Below, piece after piece: positions 7,170-16,329 of a DNA stretch of 20,334 bases. The DNA lies in contig CAJUCT010000052.1 of the NCBI GenBank assembly GCA_910585015.1, positions 1 to 20,334 of the forward strand, written 5' to 3'. The position numbers and the translations under genes were made by a program. The notes below the pieces were generated by a model. The model was not told where the DNA came from, did not search any database, and was given only the letters and a program-made list of their open reading frames with translations. Source of the DNA: an uncultured Acetatifactor sp. (GTDB lineage Bacteria; Bacillota; Clostridia; Lachnospirales; Lachnospiraceae). Within the stretch, counting starts at the first letter, position 1, and each line of letters begins with the position of its first letter.

Positions 7170-7373
7170 TTACAGGAACAGAGTACATCCTTGTTCTTTA
7201 AATTCCTGAATTTTGATTTCAAGGTCAGTCCTTGCACATTCCAAATATTCGGCCAGGCAATCGATACAGTAATAGTCTTCTATATCGGTGCCGAGGAGCT
7301 TTTTGCACAAGGCAATTTCATCTTTCGTTAATACACTGCCACATTCACAGCATTCTGTTTTCTTTCTTCTCAT
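7170..7373 (-). CDS. 67-aa zinc-ribbon protein in BREX-like operon
   Basis: A small protein with two cysteine knuckles: CxxC at C8/C9-C11 (ECCECG) and C36-x2-C39 (YYCIDCLAEYLEC). Additional cysteines occur at 23, 46 and 63. The spacing fits a one-zinc ribbon. The C-terminal half is a charged helix (DLEIKIQEFKEQG). Its ATG overlaps the PglZ stop as ATGA (7373-7370), so it is translationally coupled, and BrxL follows 16 nt later. Coupling between two core genes argues for a real subunit or adaptor and not a chance frame. I do not recognise a named family. Nucleic-acid or protein binding is only an inference from the zinc ribbon. Confidence 0.75.
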   Translation of the reverse strand: MRRKKTECCECGSVLTKDEIALCKKLLGTDIEDYYCIDCLAEYLECARTDLEIKIQEFKEQGCTLFL

Positions 7374-9730
7374 AAGCCCATACCACCGAAAGGATCATCG
7401 TTCTTACTTATACCCTGCGTCTTGACCTTCAGCATAACTTTTGGTAGAAGTCTTCCGTTTGCAATTACAGACAGCACAATATCGTCCGTTGTTATATTAT
7501 CCAAAGCGATCTGCCATTTTCTATCTTCCATTTTAGTGCAAACAGCTTTGTTACTCCCCATAGACACTTCGAGAGTATCGACTGGCTGGCTGAATGTAAA
7601 AGTTGTCTCTATATGACCGTTTCGCTTCGTCACATACTGACTTTTCGGTTTGCAGGTGAGTGAAGAAAGCGGCTGTTTTCTTTTTACAACGATAACTGAA
7701 ACGAGACGTTCTTCAGCGGTGTTGCCACCATGAATCTCGCCAACCACATCATGCTCGTCCGTATTGCCGCCAGCCACGTTTCCGCTCACAGAAAAGTGCT
7801 GGTAGTTGTTCATCACGAGAAATGTCTTTCCGCCAATCATAGCAGTTATCTTGCTGGTCTCCGGCAAAGGAAGCATATCAACAGATCTTTCATCAAGTTC
7901 ACAGAAACGTCCAAAGCTCCGAATTATCGATCGGTTTGGGGCTGTCACAGGGACAACATTGGTATCATGAAATGCAAGTGCTGAAAATCGACTGCTGCCA
8001 TGATCACCGGTAATAACCACATAATCATGCTTATCCAGAAGCTCTTCAACCTTCTTTGCAGCATCAGAAAAAACTGCGAGCTGATATACGATACAGGAAT
8101 AATAGCTCTTATCGTCTGGCATACCCTTGTGGGAGCATGAGTCCAGCCGATCCCACTTTACTATCATCGGATCATTTTCATCCCACTGATGGTTGTAATC
8201 CGTCTCTGTAGGGAGAAGTGCTGTGGCAATTTTTATCGAATCAGGGATAATTTCACGCGCCCTCAGTTCGTGCAGAAAAAGAGGCGCATATTCCACACCA
8301 AAGCCATCTATCCAGAAAGAAACGCAATCCTTGCCTTTCATCTGATGCATCAACTTATAGCGGGAATCGAAACGGTCGAAAGTCATAGCAACCGGATAAT
8401 CTCCAGGATACCGGTTGATGAGTTTGTTCTTTCGATACCATGACATGTACTCATCAACTGCTTCATCACAGTTGGTGTTATCTTTTATATAGGCAGCCAG
8501 AGCCGGATAATCGTTTTCAACCATATCAGCGACAGCGTCCGGATCTGCACCGTTACGCAGAAGCCCACTGATTATCTTGACTGCGTAGGTTTTCTCCTCA
8601 TGTGTCTGATAGGTCAGAAGCTGCAGTTTCGTATCTTCTAAAGGCAACTTATCCATCAATGCGAAATAGGCATCGTCAAACGAAGAGAAATTCAACGCTT
8701 TCATTGCTGACATTCTCTGTTCTATCCAAATATCGCTCCTGCTGGAAATCAGCAGAATTTCATCTCGGATCCTGGCAGGAATGTCCGTTGCGGAAGCAGC
8801 TTTGCGGCAGGCGTAAGAATAGTAATCTCCTGTCAGGTACACACGGTACCAGAGCCACACAAGCTCTTTCTGAAATTCATCCAATGTCTTCCAACGTGCG
8901 GCAACCGAAATGAAGTCAAAATCCTTGACATTTAGCGCATGGATGACAATTTGCCTAAACGATGCTTTATTGCCAAACTTAGAGACATAAGTAACCATAC
9001 TGCTCCAGAAATTGTTGCTCTCCCATTTTTCGACAAGATCATCACCATCAATCAGGAAATCGGTCAGATATCGAAACGGGCTGTTGATAGGCTTAATGTT
9101 GACGGTTCCATAAGAAGTTTCAACATTGCTTTCCTGAATCGTCACGATTGTGCAAGGCATATCTCTCCGCAGAATCTTCTGCCAATTGCACAACCATCCA
9201 GTCAAGTTGTCGGCATCCGGATTGATAACCTCTTTAAATTTCGTAGAGTAAACAGAAATGTTGTAACTTTCTGCAGTAGGAGCGGTATCGAGTGTCCAGA
9301 CGAAATCCTGCTGACGCTCATCCACAGAGCCGACTACTCGGTCGAAGATATCACGGCAGCTGAACATCGGCATAATGATTCTCGTCCTTGATGCCTCAGA
9401 CTGCTGCATTTCCCAGAACGGCAGAAACTGGCGGCGCTCCACATTCAATTCTCGCTTAATGCACAGGCGGAGATATTCACCTGCAGAAAGCAATAATATC
9501 TGCTTTCCTTCGTACTCATTCAGTTTCGTCTTAATCTGGTCAAATTGAGGAACCGTATCTGGAGTCCTACAAAAGTCTGAGACATTGAGCGTGATATCAC
9601 AAATGCCCTTCAGCAGGCTTTCCAGTGAAGAATAAGCATCGAGGCTCTCAATAAAAATAATCCGAGCCGGGAAACGGGAGCCAAAGCCCCTCTCCTGACT
9701 GAGTTTTTCCTTTATTTCGACACTTGTCAC
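7370..9730 (-). CDS. pglZ: PglZ-type phosphatase-fold protein (BREX-4-like)
   Basis: A 786-aa protein of the PglZ family, the hallmark of BREX systems, with an alkaline-phosphatase superfamily core. A long N-terminal region (about 1-440) precedes the metal-site segments FWIDGFGVEYAP (472-483) and VITGDHGSSR (572-581). A VVGEIHGGNTAEE segment (662-674) closes the catalytic domain, as in other PglZ proteins. A beta-rich C-terminal domain follows (about 690-770). The start is GTG at 9730, 8 nt after AGGAGG. It lies 17 nt downstream of the BrxC-like stop and overlaps the next gene by 4 nt. Related PglZ proteins hydrolyse phosphodiesters in vitro and are essential for BREX, though their exact substrate is unclear. 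Frame and key residues appear intact. Confidence 0.88.
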   Translation of the reverse strand: MTSVEIKEKLSQERGFGSRFPARIIFIESLDAYSSLESLLKGICDITLNVSDFCRTPDTVPQFDQIKTKLNEYEGKQILLLSAGEYLRLCIKRELNVERRQFLPFWEMQQSEASRTRIIMPMFSCRDIFDRVVGSVDERQQDFVWTLDTAPTAESYNISVYSTKFKEVINPDADNLTGWLCNWQKILRRDMPCTIVTIQESNVETSYGTVNIKPINSPFRYLTDFLIDGDDLVEKWESNNFWSSMVTYVSKFGNKASFRQIVIHALNVKDFDFISVAARWKTLDEFQKELVWLWYRVYLTGDYYSYACRKAASATDIPARIRDEILLISSRSDIWIEQRMSAMKALNFSSFDDAYFALMDKLPLEDTKLQLLTYQTHEEKTYAVKIISGLLRNGADPDAVADMVENDYPALAAYIKDNTNCDEAVDEYMSWYRKNKLINRYPGDYPVAMTFDRFDSRYKLMHQMKGKDCVSFWIDGFGVEYAPLFLHELRAREIIPDSIKIATALLPTETDYNHQWDENDPMIVKWDRLDSCSHKGMPDDKSYYSCIVYQLAVFSDAAKKVEELLDKHDYVVITGDHGSSRFSALAFHDTNVVPVTAPNRSIIRSFGRFCELDERSVDMLPLPETSKITAMIGGKTFLVMNNYQHFSVSGNVAGGNTDEHDVVGEIHGGNTAEERLVSVIVVKRKQPLSSLTCKPKSQYVTKRNGHIETTFTFSQPVDTLEVSMGSNKAVCTKMEDRKWQIALDNITTDDIVLSVIANGRLLPKVMLKVKTQGISKNDDPFGGMGL

Positions 9731-9747
9731 GACTCGGGCCTCCTTTC

Positions 9748-12700
9748 TTAATTTATGAACAGGGTATACAAATCAGGATTCTCGTCCAGCAGCTTTACAA
9801 CCCTGTCTCTCAGCTGAGCTTCTGGCATGATCTTAACCTTGTCCTTTGCATCCCCACAGTATTTATCTCGCAAAAAGGCATCCACCGTTTTACGAATTTC
9901 GCCGACCTTGTTTGCCCATGAATAAACATTGGAAGAAAGCTTTGTATTCGTTTTCAAGCGGGAAACCAGCACTGTTCCGGAAGCCTCAAATGCCGCCCGA
10001 TAACTTTCACCAAGCTGAGCAATAAAGCAATCCATAATATACTTTTTGTCTTTTAATGCACTGATGGTGTGGCTTTCAAAATACTGCGTGGCATTATGAA
10101 GAGCGGTATTATCTGCGACTTTCCCATCCTGCACAGTCTTTAAAATTGTGACGTGAGGCAATGCCTCATCACCAACAACCCACTGAATCGGCACAGCATA
10201 ACTATCGCACCATTTTGCAACAGACTCGTATTCACTCTGTGTTTTCCAAAGTTCCTGAATACGTACTTTGTTTCGGTTGTAGGCAACTTTGTCAAGCTGT
10301 GTATCAATTCTGCTGTCAAAATCAGAGGAGGGAGAATTGTAGTTGACTGCCTTCAGCGCAGCATAAATACTATCCAGTTCTTCTTCCGTGCAGTTATGTC
10401 CATGCTTCTCCATGTACCGTTGCAGAATTGCTTTCGGCGAGGCGATGCTGCTCCACACCTTCTGAGCATCGTTCTCAAGAACCTGCACACAGGCTATACG
10501 ATCTTTCAGTTCAATTTTAGGCCACTGTATAGTGGTAATATGCTGCATGGCCTGCAACGCTGGAATCCACGCATAGTCCAGCTTTTCAATCACCGTTCCG
10601 GGAATCTTCATATTTTTAAACACATTCGAAATATCATTGCTTAAAGTCTTGATACTCTTGCGCTTTAGATTAAGAGCACTGTTCAAAATTGAAACCACAC
10701 GATATTCGATACAAAGCTCAGAGAGCTTTTCTTCTACCTGTACTTCGGTCCATGTAGATACTTGCCCTTGCATCATCTGATGGATGGCATCAAAAAGATC
10801 ATGGCTGGTCAGACCAATGCTATCCTTCAGTTGCTGCAACTCCGGGCACTTCTGGGAGATAAAAGAACTGAAAGCATCATAAACGGTATTCTGGTCAAAG
10901 TAAAGGCTTGTCAACTCCTTGCGCACCGAGCCACGACCGGTGAATTTTACGGTAATGTTACCCATTACCTGCTCTTGATCGCCATTCTCATTCATGAAGT
11001 CACAGAAGAGGTCAACAATTTCATCTACTGTCTGCTTGGCTGCTTCTCCACCGAACTTTTCCTCCGGTACATATTTTAGAACCCAGAAAGGCGCACCGGC
11101 CTCCTCGGTGCACTGCTTGGACATGTATTTTCGGGCTTCGGTCTCGTTTACAGCCTCGCTATCCTGCAACTTAAACACTTTCTGCACGTAAGGTTTGAAC
11201 TTCTGCCAGATTTCAGATCCAGGAGACAGATAGTTGTTTACAACTTCTTCCTTACATATAGCCGTAATCATGGTGGCAAGGGTCTGCTCCGTCAACGGCC
11301 ACGGATTGTTATCTCCCTTATTCCAACTGAATTCGCTGTTGACATAGTACCTGAGCAAAAAGCCGAGAATATAGCCGCAAGTCATATTGTTGTAATAACC
11401 GTATGGTGCCTCCTGCAATTCTTGCCAAAAAGCGTCCAACTTGATCTGTGTGCCCTGAGAAAAACGCTGCAGAATTAAATTTGCAATTTTTGCAATGGCA
11501 ACTGCCCCATCGTTACCGGCACTCTGTGCAAGCTTGTCCAATCCATCCGTCTCCCATACGCCAGCTTGTTTTAATCCATTGACAATATTACCAACCTGTG
11601 TATTGGGAGTTAATTTCTGCACACCAGCGAGAGCCGTACTCTCTTGAATTTTCTTAAATGCCGTATTCGTCGTTACGATCAGTTCTGGTGCTGCTGTAAA
11701 AACAGATCCAAATAGAATATCTCTCTCCAGTTTGGGAGCGAAGTATTCCGTCCCGTATTCAGATGGGTAGACCTTCTCCCCGCACACAGCCATCAGCTGA
11801 TCATCCTTAGCGGTGCCTGACCACTCCTCAACAATGGTGCTTGCCTCCTCCGTATATCGGTCAGCATCACCACTCTTGCCTTCCTCCGCCGCGAGTTCGG
11901 AATGCGTCATCGCATTGTACCACCGATCCAGATGCTCGTCTGTGAGGGGAGACTTCGTCAGGTAAACAGCCATGCGGTCAGTCTCGTCCTTCGAAGCAAG
12001 CTCCTTCACTTTATCCTGCATAGACGCGAACTGACTCGACGCTGAAATAGCAATTACAAGAATACCAAATTTATAAGGATTTTTTTTGAGTTCCGACTGA
12101 ACTTCGGTATACCTTAAATTGATAGAATTTGTACACGCATCACAGGCAGCAATATACATTCTACCATAGGAAGCATTGGTTTTATCCCATATCTTTGCCT
12201 CCATGGATTTGGAAAAGATCCCATTTTTCTTAAAAAGTTCGTAACGGGTATACTTTTTCATCAGTATATCCTTACGGACATCAAAAACATCGGCATTGCC
12301 GCTGTAGGGAATCTGGAGGCGCTTGTCTCCATTGGTCATAGCGTCAAGGCGCAGGACACCAATCTGCTCCAGATCAGCGAGGTACATCTCTACATCATCC
12401 TTGGTCAGCTGACCAGCAAAACACTTGTACAAAGTGCTGCTTGTAGCGGAAATCTTACGCTGTGTAGCCTGACTGTAGAGATTGCTGACAGTACCAGAAG
12501 ACATGACTGCAATCAGGAGCATGGCAGCCTTAAACACATGCATATGATAGTCGTCTGAGATGAACTCCCGTTTGGTCATGTAATGCTGATAGGCACTCTT
12601 TGCTTCCGGCGAAAAGCTACGGACATCGCTCTCTCTTGTAAAGAAATAATCCCAAAGGAAGTCCGGTGTCAACCAGCGCCATTCATCCGGTCCAAAATTA

Positions 12701-13941
12701 TTAATGTAGTATATGAAGCCAACATTCTGCTCGGACTCTTTAGAATCCTTCATGAAGCGGAATAAGGTACGCTGAGAAGCGCCAAAGTTTTGGGCTACAA
12801 TTGCAAGTAGCGAAAGTGTCATCGGATGCAATGGACAGAGCTGGCGAAGGCGCTCTTTTTTATTGCTCATATCCAAATTATCGAAATCAGCAAAGTTCTT
12901 GCTAATCGACTTCATCAGCTTATCCCGCTCCGCATTCCACTGTTCATCCATTCCAGCGCGGGTCAGGATAGAGCTTCCAATCAACTCGTAGGCCGCACTT
13001 TCACTGACATGGAAGTCAAGGGAATGATAGCGATGAACAATCTGCTCATAAATTTCCTCACCAATCTGACTTACCCAGCTTGGCGCTCTATGAACAATAA
13101 GGAACATAAAGAAAGGCTGTTCCTTGCAGAACTCCGAAAGAGGCTGCAAAACATCATCGGTCGGATTGTTGCGAAGATAGGAAGTAAACTCATCCCAAAT
13201 AAAGACAATACCAGTATCCTGAAGATGATTGCCCTCGATCACATCCGTGACCCATTCCTTAAACATCGTAAGAGACGTAAAGAATCCCCATCCCTTGTCT
13301 CGATAGATGCGAGCAACCGTATTCGCTGCTTTCAGAATTCCGTTTATCACATCATTGCGGAACTCCTCAACAGAGCCATACTCCTCATAAAGACTATAGA
13401 CCGGATTAACGAAAATCTCTTCCCAGTTAATAGATGAGTCATTTACCGCCTTCTGCGCTGCAGCGATAAGAGAATTTTTCCCGTAATACGCAGCCGCTCC
13501 AAATTTCTCTTTCAGCTTTTCCCTAATGGCATCCTCCATCGTCATCATGAGCTGGATGCCGCTCCGAATATCAGTTGCCTGACTCTTCCAGATCACAAGA
13601 AATTCACCCTTTTCCCGGATAGAAAGGAAACGCTCCCTATATTGAATCAGCATCTGATTGGACAGGAACTTTCGAATACTTGGAATACTGTCCTCAAAAA
13701 GGTGCTTCAATACGATAGCCGCATAACTCTTGCCGGTACCGTATGCACCATGAATCCAGAAAGAGCGGCGCTTATCCTCGTCTTCATATTTTAGAGAGTC
13801 ACAGATAACTTCCATGGCTCTTTGCATATCCTCATGGACAATATACTCCTGCCACATACCAGGATGGCGAGATTCGGAATCAATGTCTACCACCGATTCA
13901 TAATGAGGGCTTAATTCTATGTATGTACTATACTTTGCCAT
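9748..13941 (-). CDS. brxC: BrxC-like large P-loop ATPase
   Basis: A 1397-aa ATPase. Walker A is HGAYGTGKSYAA (64-75) and Walker B IVFIWDEFTSYLR (245-257). The remaining 1,100 residues are mostly helical with no other motif I recognise. The N-terminal placement of the P-loop and the total length near 1,200-1,400 aa fit BrxC/PglY. In BREX type 4 this gene sits between the PAPS-reductase-like gene and pglZ, exactly as here. The ATG at 13941 follows an AAGGAGATG signal that overlaps the previous stop, showing translational coupling. It likely forms a DNA- or complex-remodelling engine with PglZ and the BrxP-like enzyme. That role is by analogy with other BREX systems. No frameshift or internal stop is visible. 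Confidence 0.85.
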   Translation of the reverse strand: MAKYSTYIELSPHYESVVDIDSESRHPGMWQEYIVHEDMQRAMEVICDSLKYEDEDKRRSFWIHGAYGTGKSYAAIVLKHLFEDSIPSIRKFLSNQMLIQYRERFLSIREKGEFLVIWKSQATDIRSGIQLMMTMEDAIREKLKEKFGAAAYYGKNSLIAAAQKAVNDSSINWEEIFVNPVYSLYEEYGSVEEFRNDVINGILKAANTVARIYRDKGWGFFTSLTMFKEWVTDVIEGNHLQDTGIVFIWDEFTSYLRNNPTDDVLQPLSEFCKEQPFFMFLIVHRAPSWVSQIGEEIYEQIVHRYHSLDFHVSESAAYELIGSSILTRAGMDEQWNAERDKLMKSISKNFADFDNLDMSNKKERLRQLCPLHPMTLSLLAIVAQNFGASQRTLFRFMKDSKESEQNVGFIYYINNFGPDEWRWLTPDFLWDYFFTRESDVRSFSPEAKSAYQHYMTKREFISDDYHMHVFKAAMLLIAVMSSGTVSNLYSQATQRKISATSSTLYKCFAGQLTKDDVEMYLADLEQIGVLRLDAMTNGDKRLQIPYSGNADVFDVRKDILMKKYTRYELFKKNGIFSKSMEAKIWDKTNASYGRMYIAACDACTNSINLRYTEVQSELKKNPYKFGILVIAISASSQFASMQDKVKELASKDETDRMAVYLTKSPLTDEHLDRWYNAMTHSELAAEEGKSGDADRYTEEASTIVEEWSGTAKDDQLMAVCGEKVYPSEYGTEYFAPKLERDILFGSVFTAAPELIVTTNTAFKKIQESTALAGVQKLTPNTQVGNIVNGLKQAGVWETDGLDKLAQSAGNDGAVAIAKIANLILQRFSQGTQIKLDAFWQELQEAPYGYYNNMTCGYILGFLLRYYVNSEFSWNKGDNNPWPLTEQTLATMITAICKEEVVNNYLSPGSEIWQKFKPYVQKVFKLQDSEAVNETEARKYMSKQCTEEAGAPFWVLKYVPEEKFGGEAAKQTVDEIVDLFCDFMNENGDQEQVMGNITVKFTGRGSVRKELTSLYFDQNTVYDAFSSFISQKCPELQQLKDSIGLTSHDLFDAIHQMMQGQVSTWTEVQVEEKLSELCIEYRVVSILNSALNLKRKSIKTLSNDISNVFKNMKIPGTVIEKLDYAWIPALQAMQHITTIQWPKIELKDRIACVQVLENDAQKVWSSIASPKAILQRYMEKHGHNCTEEELDSIYAALKAVNYNSPSSDFDSRIDTQLDKVAYNRNKVRIQELWKTQSEYESVAKWCDSYAVPIQWVVGDEALPHVTILKTVQDGKVADNTALHNATQYFESHTISALKDKKYIMDCFIAQLGESYRAAFEASGTVLVSRLKTNTKLSSNVYSWANKVGEIRKTVDAFLRDKYCGDAKDKVKIMPEAQLRDRVVKLLDENPDLYTLFIN

Positions 13942-13953
13942 AACGCCATCTCC

Positions 13954-16293
13954 TTACTTCACAATCAAATCCAGAATATCGAGGGATTTGTATTCCGGGA
14001 AAAGTTGAACATTATCCAAATCCGCAACAAATGTTGTGCGAATGTATTTATCAAACTGCAGGGCAATATCCTGTAGGATATCTTTAAACCGGTCAGAATT
14101 AATGCCAAAGATAGAGATGGGATCTACCCCCTTGGTATCGGCCTTGCCTCTGGCAGATGCCATTTGACTCAAGGTGAAAGTATACCTGCCTGTGGCTTCT
14201 GCCCATACGTACAAAGCGTAGAGTATGGCGACCGCATCCGGAGTATTCCAGCCCTGTTTTGAAAACTTGTAGCTGTTACCGCTCGGAATCGGAATACCTT
14301 GCTTCAACACGGTGCCGATTGGACTGTGTCGGAAAGTTTCAAGAAGAGCCGTTACAGCATTGTCACGTGTGGATTTGGAATAATCATCACCGAGGAGGAA
14401 AATCAAGTCATTCTTTTCATAGACTTCCCCTGTCGGTGCATTCAACATATACCATTTCACGATGATGGAATTGTATGCAAGGTTAGTCCAGATAATTGCC
14501 CACGTCAAAGGGTTGCCTGCACCCAAAGGCTGAACCTTATCAAAGAGCGGTGTGGGAATTCCAGATTTATCACCTTTTCCCGAAGCTGTCAAAAGACCAC
14601 CTTCGCGAAGCCACACTTTCAGGGAGTCATACTGACGATTCCCCAAAGAGCCCATTGTAAAGCAGTTCTCTCGATTTGTAAAGAAGTGTTCAAGCCACGG
14701 ACGCCTTAATCCGAAATGCTGATATCTATTCATGCCTTTTAGATCCATACCATTTTCTCCTCCTGTAACAGAAAGTGACTTCGCCGCAAGACAGCCTTTT
14801 CCGTTTGTAAATTCAATGCAATTGTAACAATGAATGCAGTTTTCCTCTCGAATGTAAATATGCCCATTATCAGTAATAGTAAAAGCGTTCACTGGGCACT
14901 GGACTTCACATGCTTTACAGCCAAAGCAATAGGCAGTTTTATTGGCAACTCCTCGCAAATGACTTAGCACAAATCTATCCATTTTTGAGTATGGCCAGTA
15001 AGTAACCATCAGATTATTTTTAGCGGATATTTGAAACTGGTACTCCTGCTTTTCAATTATCTGAGTATAAACATTACCATCCTTGTATACGATAGGGCCA
15101 AGAATACTGCAGACATCCAGCCATTCTTGACTATGCTCAGTAAAACTGAAAGAAATCTTGTCGTCTGCTATTTTCTCAACTACACGATTACCTCCGTTAG
15201 GTAATCCGCGTCCACCCATACGAGCTTTCCAGCCGCCCTGTTCAATAAATTTAACTACTTCATTCTGTGGCTTAGTCGCTTCTGCGTACTGCTCAACCTT
15301 GGAAAGCAAGTCATGCATTTCATCGGGATATACATCATTTACAATACCATCCCACCAGCTCGATGACATAGGACATACAATGCATCCCACTCTAAACAGA
15401 CCAAGCCGATATGCATCATTAAAGAGTATTCCATAGTGGAGCAAATAAATGAACAATTCTGAGGTGCTCCACTTCAATATGGGACTGCAATTGATCTGAT
15501 TAATGTTTTTTGCACCAACGCTTATTTCATTGCGGTCTGCTCTTGCAGCACTTTCCTCCGCTCTAACCCCATCATAGATGACCACTTTTATGTTGTAATT
15601 TCCCGTAATCTCACGGAGCAGAAGAATAGTTGGAACTGATTTATGTACCGCACAGCACCACCTCATTCTTCTTCCCGGAGGGCCAAATTCCTCCCAACTA
15701 TCTGTGGGATCAAGATGGCTCTTAGCCTCATAGAATTTTAATGAAGACCAATGCTGCTTAGCCCTTTCCACAGACTGCATCGTTGTAGATAACTCCATTC
15801 CCGTATTGCTAAATACAACCGAAAACTGTCCAGGTGAAAGAGTACGCGAAACAAGATCCAACAGGACAAGGGAATCCTTACCACCACTGAAAGCAACGGC
15901 AAAAGCCATGCCTTTTTTCTCATATTCAGTGTAGGTGGCACGAATCCTGTCCATCGAGGTTTTCTCAAGACCAAGCATCAACCTTTCATTTTCTTTCCAG
16001 AGTGCATCAACGTCAATAGGTTCCAGCGTCAATCTTTCACTATAGATTTTGATGGTTGGCTTTGTATAAAAACCACCTCCAATGGCTTCAGCAACACAAG
16101 TACCATTCAAGATATAGCGTCGGATACCCTCTGCCCACAGGAGAGGTGCATTTGTGTTCGGATATGACCAGTGTTCAGTAAAACCAAAATAATCCAGTTC
16201 CTCTTTGAATACCGGACGAATTTCTTTTTCTATTTTGCTGTTAACGGACAGCCGATATATACCGTTCTGTTCCGTCCATTCATATCCGTACAT
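13954..16293 (-). CDS. brxP: BrxP/DndC-like PAPS reductase family protein with Fe-S domain
   Basis: A 779-aa multidomain protein. An N-terminal region (1-125) precedes a PAPS reductase/DndC-type PP-loop domain with AFSGGKDS (134-141), RWCCAVHK (211-218) and CIVCPMS (304-310). Next is a ferredoxin-like insert with two four-cysteine sets: C456, C459, C462, C466 followed by P, and C486, C489, C492, C501. The C-terminal 260 residues open with RYQHFGLRRPWLEHFF and LGNRQYDSLKVWLREGGLL, resembling DUF4007, a domain I know from phosphorothioation gene clusters. DndC and related enzymes adenylate the DNA phosphate for sulfur insertion. A similar role is inferred here, with the downstream desulfurase as sulfur source. 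It starts 36 nt after the first operon gene and shares its stop region with the BrxC-like ribosome binding site. The DUF4007 match is from memory. Confidence 0.87.
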   Translation of the reverse strand: MYGYEWTEQNGIYRLSVNSKIEKEIRPVFKEELDYFGFTEHWSYPNTNAPLLWAEGIRRYILNGTCVAEAIGGGFYTKPTIKIYSERLTLEPIDVDALWKENERLMLGLEKTSMDRIRATYTEYEKKGMAFAVAFSGGKDSLVLLDLVSRTLSPGQFSVVFSNTGMELSTTMQSVERAKQHWSSLKFYEAKSHLDPTDSWEEFGPPGRRMRWCCAVHKSVPTILLLREITGNYNIKVVIYDGVRAEESAARADRNEISVGAKNINQINCSPILKWSTSELFIYLLHYGILFNDAYRLGLFRVGCIVCPMSSSWWDGIVNDVYPDEMHDLLSKVEQYAEATKPQNEVVKFIEQGGWKARMGGRGLPNGGNRVVEKIADDKISFSFTEHSQEWLDVCSILGPIVYKDGNVYTQIIEKQEYQFQISAKNNLMVTYWPYSKMDRFVLSHLRGVANKTAYCFGCKACEVQCPVNAFTITDNGHIYIREENCIHCYNCIEFTNGKGCLAAKSLSVTGGENGMDLKGMNRYQHFGLRRPWLEHFFTNRENCFTMGSLGNRQYDSLKVWLREGGLLTASGKGDKSGIPTPLFDKVQPLGAGNPLTWAIIWTNLAYNSIIVKWYMLNAPTGEVYEKNDLIFLLGDDYSKSTRDNAVTALLETFRHSPIGTVLKQGIPIPSGNSYKFSKQGWNTPDAVAILYALYVWAEATGRYTFTLSQMASARGKADTKGVDPISIFGINSDRFKDILQDIALQFDKYIRTTFVADLDNVQLFPEYKSLDILDLIVK

Positions 16294-16329
16294 ACATCGC
16301 CCTCTATTCTATAATGTGTCCTCTTTCAC

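Noticed and set aside
12826..13437. 203-codon plus-strand frame
   Set aside because: A shadow of the BrxC-like ATPase on the opposite strand, inside the region coding for the Walker B domain.
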